From Paramoeba atlantica (lineage: Eukaryota; Discosea): 64,000 nt of DNA. Below the pieces are notes generated by a model that saw nothing but the letters and a program-made list of their open reading frames with translations, was not told where the DNA came from and searched no databases. The translations under genes and the position numbers were made by a program. The stretch is taken from contig CDRNVI010000140.1 of the NCBI GenBank assembly GCA_977017575.1, positions 1 through 64,000 of the forward strand. Reading direction: 5' to 3'. Positions within the stretch are counted from its first letter, which is position 1. Each line of letters opens with the position of its first letter. Shown in pieces: positions 57,968 through 64,000 of the stretch.

Positions 57968-60900
57968 AGCAGAAATTATCAAGGTGTCACAAGCTTCAGA
58001 GATGATTGGGAACGGGTGAGAAGAACATTGGACAGAGAGCAACAGGAATGGAGTGCAGCAGCAACAAAAAAGACAAAAAAGATCATCCAGAATAGTGCTG
58101 AAAACATGGTTCAGAGGCAAAGCATTCCAGGTATGCATTTCCAAAATTCAGGAGATGAATTTTCAAAGATAAATCACACATCACATATGTAAAAACAAAT
58201 ATGTTGTCACACAAAGGATAAATGTTGATTAAATCAACAAATGTTACAATTGCATTGAGATTTGAGAAGAGAGGTGAGAAGAACACAAGCTGAAAGAAGA
58301 ACATCAAAGAAAAAATGTCATGAGGCCAGTGAAAATCCATTGCAAGGGTGAGAAAAATAAAGACTCAGAGAATCAGAGAAAATAAAACTCAGAACTCCCT
58401 TGAAAGAACAAAGACGAGGCAATGGAGTCACAAAAGAACAAAGAGGGGACATGAGAACTCCCTTTGAAGGTAACAGGTGTCTTAAAAGCAAAGTAACATC
58501 AGAGGGCATTGTCTAAGGGATTGCAAAGACAAAAGCGGTCATCAAATTGCAGGCAGAACAGAAAGAAATGGGATAGCAATCTCCAAAAATGATGATAACA
58601 TCGAAACAGAGGAAGAAGGAACAACATTCACAATCAACCATAAAACAAGAGAGAATTGGAGAGTGAGAACCAGATCAAAAGATTAAATTGCACAACAATA
58701 ATTTGACGAGAATAAACTATAGGGAATAACAAAGGAAATTGAATAATACCAAAATGTTTTTAGGTGAAGCCAAGAAATTAGTCACGAGTCACACGAACAC
58801 TTCCTTCCAATTTGATATTTTGATCTCATCACAATAAGGGCATTTCAAAACAAGAGAGAGTATTAACCATCAGATTGCAAAACTGAATTGACAGAGAAAA
58901 TCCAAAATCAACTTATCAAAGATCAAGAAAAGACTTAATTCCAATAAATCAACCAATAATTAGAATAGAGTGTAAATGGTGCAAGATGCTCAATGGAACT
59001 TGCTGAAAATAAAACCATTACAAATCAAATTCAAGAATCGACATCATTACCAGAGAATAAACAAAAACATGAGACTATGACAGAGGGAAAAGCGAATCGA
59101 GGTTTCTCAAAGAGAAAAGAAATTTAGAACAGAGAGTATCAATGACAAGAGAGAAGCATCAGCAATCAAGTCAACTTCAAAACAAACAAATCAAATTAGA
59201 AAGGTCATAACTTGGGGGAAAGTGCAATAACCAAAATCAAAACAGCTTCAGGGGTGGTACATCCAAAATTACACAAACACAATTTTTTTAATGGAACACC
59301 CTTCCAACACCAAAATGGGTTTCAAAATTCAAGTAGGAGTATCTGAGAGAGGAATCCAAGTGAAAATAAAGTCCAGAATCGAAATCACAAAAGGTAAGAG
59401 AAAGGTATAAATCTGACAATTTCAAAGCAAAGAAGGAAATCAGAAGAATTTCCATCATCAACCAAAAACAAAAGAACAAAAAGAATCATCCCAAGGCATC
59501 AATCCAAGAATGACAAATTCAGAATGACATTGTCACAAGAAAAACAAGGAGATGGAATCAATTATTTCTTCAATAAAATCAACACAAGGATGAATTCAAT
59601 CAGAAATAAGAGTTCAAATTCATGGGCAGGGAATTTGAGATAATAAGGCGAAAAATCTAAAGCGGTTAACAATAGAGTACATTCAGATTCAAGAAGTATA
59701 AATTCAATCCAGAATTACTTTGAAGATATCAGGAATTTTTAAGAACATCATTGAGACAGAGGGAAAAATCCAATCAAGCTTCGAGGAAACAAAACAAAAC
59801 GAGAAATTGTCAAGCATAAGAATAAATCCAGTCAGGCAAATCCACAATCACAAATTCACAATCAGAAATGGCAGTTGAAGAACAAAAAAAATCCAAAAAT
59901 ACAAATCCACAAATCCAAAATGAGATAGAAATGAGTATTAAAACTACACAACCATCATTCAATCAATACAAATGATAACAAACGTTCATTGAATCAAGAA
60001 AGAAAGCTTGATCAGGGCTCAACTCAAAATCAACAATAAAATAATCATCAAAATGCAGTTTGTAAGCATGAGGCAAACATCAACAAAGACCAATCGAAAT
60101 AATAGAAGGAATCACGAAAATTTTCGAATAGAACCAACAATCACAATATCCAACACAAAGAAGAGATTGAGAAACATGAAGAGGCATTGAGAAATGTTGA
60201 CAAACAAAACTCAAGTCAAGATTATACAAGGAAACAGTGCTGTGTAAGCTGAAGTTGTCCAGAATGTTAATTCCAAATGATATGCTGTTCCGAAAGTATA
60301 ACCAAAGACAAGTAACCAAAACAAACAATGAGCAAGAGGACTGAATTGATTTTACCAACAAAAATGAAGCATGGAAATCAACAAGAAATCATCTCGAGCG
60401 AATCAAAGGCAGAGAGAATCCATAAAACAGAAATAGAACCAAAAAACAGTTGGGCAAAACAAAGAACAAAGTCAAAACAGAGTGTCATGACAGGCAAAGA
60501 AAAACATCAACAAATACAAAAATAATCTCCAAGAAATGAAAAAAATAACATGAATCTTCTATGACATAAGGAGAAAAAACAAAAACAAGTGTGATCAGAA
60601 CTGTGCTTATCGAAAAACCATATGCTAGGTCAAAGACGGCTGCCAGAAATATAATTCAAAACAGTGTACACTGGTATAAAATCGTAAGCTGAAAGCTAAA
60701 AAGCTGGTGCCTTGTTAGGGCTGATAGAAAGGGGGAGAATAAGTGATAATAGGATCGCTGAGGATAGAAGAGAAGGTGTGTCCACATAAATCAAAAGGAG
60801 AGGGATAAAAGAGAATGACCAGCTCCGTATCACAAAAACAAACAAAAAAATGTCAATCATCCATGCCAAAAGTGCCAAAAAATCGATAACCAGGATCATC

Positions 60901-61725
60901 TACAAGAAAGATCCAAAAACCAAAACGGGAAGCTTAATTGCAGCCATAAAACCAAAAATGACAAACAAAATTGTTGTCCAAAACATAAAATCCAAACAGG
61001 AAAAACATTCCACAAAAGAAGGATCAAAAATACTGTAGACATGTCACAAACACAATAAACAGATGAGACATGCACTTCATAAAACAAGGAATTATCGAAA
61101 ACATCTCAAGACAGGAGCAAAACCAACAAATAAATGTACCAAGAGATTCAGCAAGATGAACAAACAACAGAATGATCATTGAGAGCAATGAACAAAATGT
61201 AAAGGGCAAAGTGAGACAATGAGGGATAAAGTCTCAATCCAAAAGTACAAAAACAAGAGACCAAAAATGAAACAAACAGGTTTAAGGTGCAGAAGTATGG
61301 GAACAAGGATCAGAGGCATAAAGAAATTTTCCGAGAAGAATTTCTTCACTCAAAACAAGACCAAAAGAACTTGATTTCCTTGGTTTGAAACAAAGAACAA
61401 GAATCAAAAAATGGTTTTCAATTTTGATGCTCAGTTCACAGAACAACAAACAGACTTTCTCAAAGAGGAAGAAGACAAGAAAACAAAAAACAAACAAACG
61501 AGAAAACAATCAAGATTCACAAACACCAGAATCACAATTGCGAGAATTGGCCAAAAACTGCAACTATGACCCAAGAAAACAAAACGTGAAAAACAAGTTT
61601 TCAACATGAAGAAAAAACACATGAAAAGAAATATGAAAAAGAACGGAGAGGACAGTGATTCAAAATCGCTGCTTCCAGAAAACAAAGATGAAAGAGGAGG
61701 AAGAATAAACTTTCAAAAAACAAAA
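57968..61725. other. R1 interior, main part; no genes seen
   Basis: About 3.8 kb, A-rich and strikingly poor in long reading frames on either strand. Short frames (for example 60,080-60,361 -) have no similarity. The part near 61,280-61,700 is repeated in the leader of R2 (63,620-64,000, reverse orientation), confirming it as the 5' leader of this family. Confidence 0.65.
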
Positions 61726-61753
61726 CTCAGGCCAGAAGCCTAGACTCTTAATC
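61726..61753 (-). promoter_or_regulatory. Primer-binding site of R1, matching tRNA-Lys(CUU) anticodon arm
   Basis: On the minus strand GATTAAGAGTCTAGG follows the LTR. It is complementary to AGACTCTTAATC, the anticodon arm of tRNA-Lys(CUU). The end (GGCCTGAG on this strand) again recalls a D-arm complement. Confidence 0.65.
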
Positions 61754-62324
61754 TGTGAAGTGGCCAGGAGTTTGGGGAAGGAAAGAGTGGGCAGGTGAAG
61801 GAAAGAAGGAAAGGGAAGAAAGGGAAAAAAAAGAAAGAGAAAAGTCAAGAGCAAATCATGGAAAAGATTGGCAGCACATCACAAAGGGAAACCAACCAAG
61901 TAAGTTTATTCCTTTTACCAACAAACAAAAGAAGTATTTGTATGGGACAACAAATATAACAAGTGTGGAATTGACAAGAAGCAAAACAGAATGAAAGACA
62001 AAAACACACAAGAAAAAGGATGTGGCGGAGAGATTAAATCATAGATAAATGTTACAGAACACAGGATTAATTGACATAAAGATTATATAAAATAAACAAA
62101 TAAGATGGTGCAAAAATATTAAGGGAACAACTTGAATTCAGAGTGAGAACTGGGTGGGAAGAGCTCAGATGAGAGAGACAGGAATACATGCAGAATCAGA
62201 ACAGTTTGTACAATCTTACAAATGTTCATCAGAGATATTCACACAACAGGGGAGCACAGTGGTGTACAAAGAGAAACAGATTAATTTGCACAACATGGAA
62301 TCAGTTCACACCAGGATTCTGACA
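61754..62324 (-). repeat. R1 LTR (5' LTR on the element's strand)
   Basis: 571 bp, TG..CA, paired with 49,678-50,248. On the element's strand it begins TGTCAGAATCC and ends CACTTCACA, followed by the primer-binding site. Confidence 0.95.
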
Positions 62325-62640
62325 ATTTCTTGTTGACTCTGGTTGCTTGAACACTATTGTGACTTCTGAAGATAGAATAATGAATACTTGAAAACCTGAC
62401 CCAATTGTTGCCATTTCACAAGCAAATGGTGAATTAATCCCTGTCTCTCTTGTGGGTGATTTAGAATTGGAGAAAAGTCTTCCCCCTATTGAGAATGTTT
62501 CTTTATCTTTTCAATCCCATTTTCAGAGACAAACCACAGGAAACACACAAAAAGAAAAAATGGGCAAAAAGCTTATCTCAAATATGGGTAATAGACCCTA
62601 TTATTTAGACACCTAAATTTTGGTTATTTTTCATTTGCCC
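62325..62640 (+). pseudogene. R0 continued: protease-like remnant (fossil)
   Basis: After the R1 target duplication, the sequence reads FLVDSGCLNTIVTSEDR, with the DSG active-site motif of retroelement aspartic proteases, then IVAISQANGELIPVSLVGD. This is the expected neighbour of the gag region at 48,576-49,677, so it belongs to the same inserted element. It is broken. Confidence 0.65.
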
Positions 62641-62641
62641 A

Positions 62642-63020
62642 TTGGAGCTACAGCCTGTTGAGATGGTGAAAGCAATCCAATTCCTTATAGAGCAAAATGA
62701 GAAATTGATGAGGCAGAATGAACATACTACAGTGAAAGAGATGGTTGGGAAGACTTTGTACAAGTCTCATGAGAGTCATCTCAAACTGGCTCTCAAGAAT
62801 ATCAATTTCAAAGATCCATTGCAAGTTACTTGTTTCTGTGTTCAGGGTGAATGCAACTTGGAACAAGATGTTTGGCCCAACACACTTGAATTTGGAAGTC
62901 AAATCAAACTTGCAATAACTCTCCCCACTGGTAGTTGGAATCTCTTAGGACTAAAGAAGGATGCTGGATTGCCAAGAGATATATTACTCACTCTGAATAG
63001 CTCTTTTGGGAGGCAGAATG
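62642..63020 (+). other. Unassigned open stretch before R2
   Basis: An open frame reads LQPVEMVKAIQFLIEQNEKL, then LKLALKNINFKDPLQVTCFC and GLPRDILLTLNSSFG. It ends where the R2 LTR begins. No reverse transcriptase or integrase motif is visible. It may belong to R0 or to another inserted piece. Confidence 0.3.
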
Positions 63021-64000
63021 TGTCAGAATCCTGGTGTGAACTGATTCCATGTTGTACAAATTAATTTGTTTCTCTTTATACACCACTGTGCTCCCCTGTT
63101 GTGTGAATATCCCTGATGAACATTTGTAAGACTATACAGACCATTCTGATTCTACATGTATTCCTGTCTCTCTCATCTGAGCTCTTCCCACCCAGTTCTC
63201 ACTTTGAATTCAAGTTGTTCCCTTAATATTTTCGCACCATCTTATTTGTTTATTTTATATAATCTTTATGTCAATTAATCCTGTGTTCTATAACATTTAT
63301 CTGTGATTTAATCTCTCCACCACATCCTTTTTCTTGTGTGTTTTTGTCTTTCATTCTGTTTTGCTTCTTGTCAATTCCACACTTGTTATATTTGTTGTCC
63401 CATATGAATACTCTTTTTGTTTGTTGGTAAAAGGAATAAACTTACTTGATTGGTTTCCCCTTGCGATGCACCACCAATCTTTTCCATGATTTGCTCTTGA
63501 CTTTTCTCTTTCTTTCTTTTCCCTTTCTTTCCTTTCCTTCTTTCCTTCACCTGCCCACTCTTTCCTTCTCCAAACTCCTGGCCACTTCACAGATTAAGAG
63601 TCTAGGCTTCCGGCCTGAGTTTTGTTTTTTGAAAGTTTATCCTTCCTCCTCTTTCATCTTTGTTTTCTGGAAGCAGCGATTTCGAATCACTGTCCTCTCT
63701 GTTCTTTTTCATGTTTCTTTTCATGTGTTTTTTCTTTGTGTTGAAAACTCATTTTTCGTGTTTTGTTTTTTTGGGTCATGGTTATGGTTTTTGGCCAATT
63801 CTCGCGATTGTGATTCTGGCATTTGTGAATCTTGATTGTTTTCTCATTTGTTTGTTTTTGTTTTCTTGTTTTCTTCTTCATTGAGAAAGTCTATTTGTTG
63901 TTCTGTGAACTGAGCATCAAAATTGGAAACCATTTTTCAATTCCTGTTCTTTGTTTCAAACCAAGGAGATCAAGTTCTTTTGGTTTTGTTTTGAGTGAAG
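63021..64000 (+). mobile_element. R2: second member of the R1 family (5' LTR, primer site, leader; runs off the window)
   Basis: LTR 63,021-63,591 (571 bp, TGTCAGAATCC to CACTTCACA) is the reverse complement of the R1 LTRs with a moderate number of differences. The primer-binding site at 63,592-63,619 (GATTAAGAGTCTAGGC...) again fits tRNA-Lys(CUU). The leader to 64,000 matches the R1 leader (61,280-61,725) in the opposite orientation. The rest of the element is outside, so whether it carries genes is unknown. R1 and R2 thus face each other about 700 bp apart. Confidence 0.9.

Larger units (their letters stand above)
49678..62324 (-). mobile_element. R1: long LTR element without recognisable genes, nested in R0
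   Basis: Two 571-bp LTRs (49,678-50,248 and 61,754-62,324) begin TG and end CA and are flanked by the 5-bp duplication ATTTC (49,673-49,677 and 62,325-62,329). The primer-binding site lies inside the right LTR on the minus strand, so the element reads right to left. Without LINE B its interior is about 4.5 kb, A-rich on the plus strand, and I find no gag or pol. It looks like a large non-autonomous derivative (LARD type). The LTRs differ at about nine positions by eye (under 2%), so the insertion is fairly recent. Confidence 0.88.

Noticed and set aside
57968-61725. Hidden gag-pol of R1 on the minus strand
   Set aside because: Short frames on both strands show no zinc knuckle, protease, integrase or reverse transcriptase motif.

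Overview
This is nuclear DNA from an intron-bearing eukaryote. It encodes an animal-type histone H4, cytoplasmic dynein light intermediate chain, a BICD-type dynein adaptor, NCKAP1 of the WAVE complex, Beclin 1, a group XII phospholipase A2, DNAJC17, a mitochondrial glycine cleavage H protein and two homeodomain genes. That combination suggests a holozoan (a unicellular relative of animals or a simple animal) or another gene-rich amoeboid lineage. I cannot name the organism. Introns are short, T/C-rich on the coding strand and bounded by GT..AG. I placed exon ends by reading frame and family similarity, without transcript data.

Positions 1-37,800 are a compact gene block with about 15 genes, many of them head-to-head or tail-to-tail with 30-150 bp between ends. 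In order: dynein light intermediate chain 3' part (+), GT11-like glycosyltransferase (-), a large Glu/Arg-rich coiled-coil protein (+), a BICD/HAP1-like dynein adaptor (-), GCSH (+), a tandem TB2/DP1 membrane protein (-), Beclin 1 (-), two tandem double-homeodomain genes (+,+), an unrecognised gene (+), PLA2G12-like (-), histone H4 (+), DNAJC17 (-), NCKAP1 (+) and a BAR-RhoGAP-ankyrin-helical protein (-). Two functional themes recur. One is dynein cargo transport: the LIC helix and a CC1-box adaptor both lie in the first 16 kb. The other is Rac/actin control: NCKAP1 sits beside a BAR-RhoGAP.

Positions 37,800-64,000 are a transposable-element island. They hold a truncated LINE ORF1 piece next to a 34-bp perfect inverted repeat, a minisatellite, decayed gene pieces, and a deep nest of elements. 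A twin-primed LINE (41,932-43,652) is interrupted by a copia-like LTR element (R0). Inside R0 lie a LINE on the minus strand (A, 43,684-48,083, 17-bp target duplication) and a long non-coding LTR element (R1, 49,678-62,324). R1 in turn contains a full-length LINE (B, 50,996-57,952, 15-bp target duplication). A further LTR of the R1 family (R2) starts at 63,021.

The most novel signals are these: LTR elements whose primer-binding sites match the anticodon arm of tRNA-Lys (UUU in one family, CUU in the other); a covarying hairpin at the 3' end of two LINE subfamilies; twin double-homeodomain proteins whose second homeodomain lacks Asn51; a BAR-RhoGAP-ankyrin-helical domain order; and a gene whose exons are purine tracts and whose introns are pyrimidine tracts.
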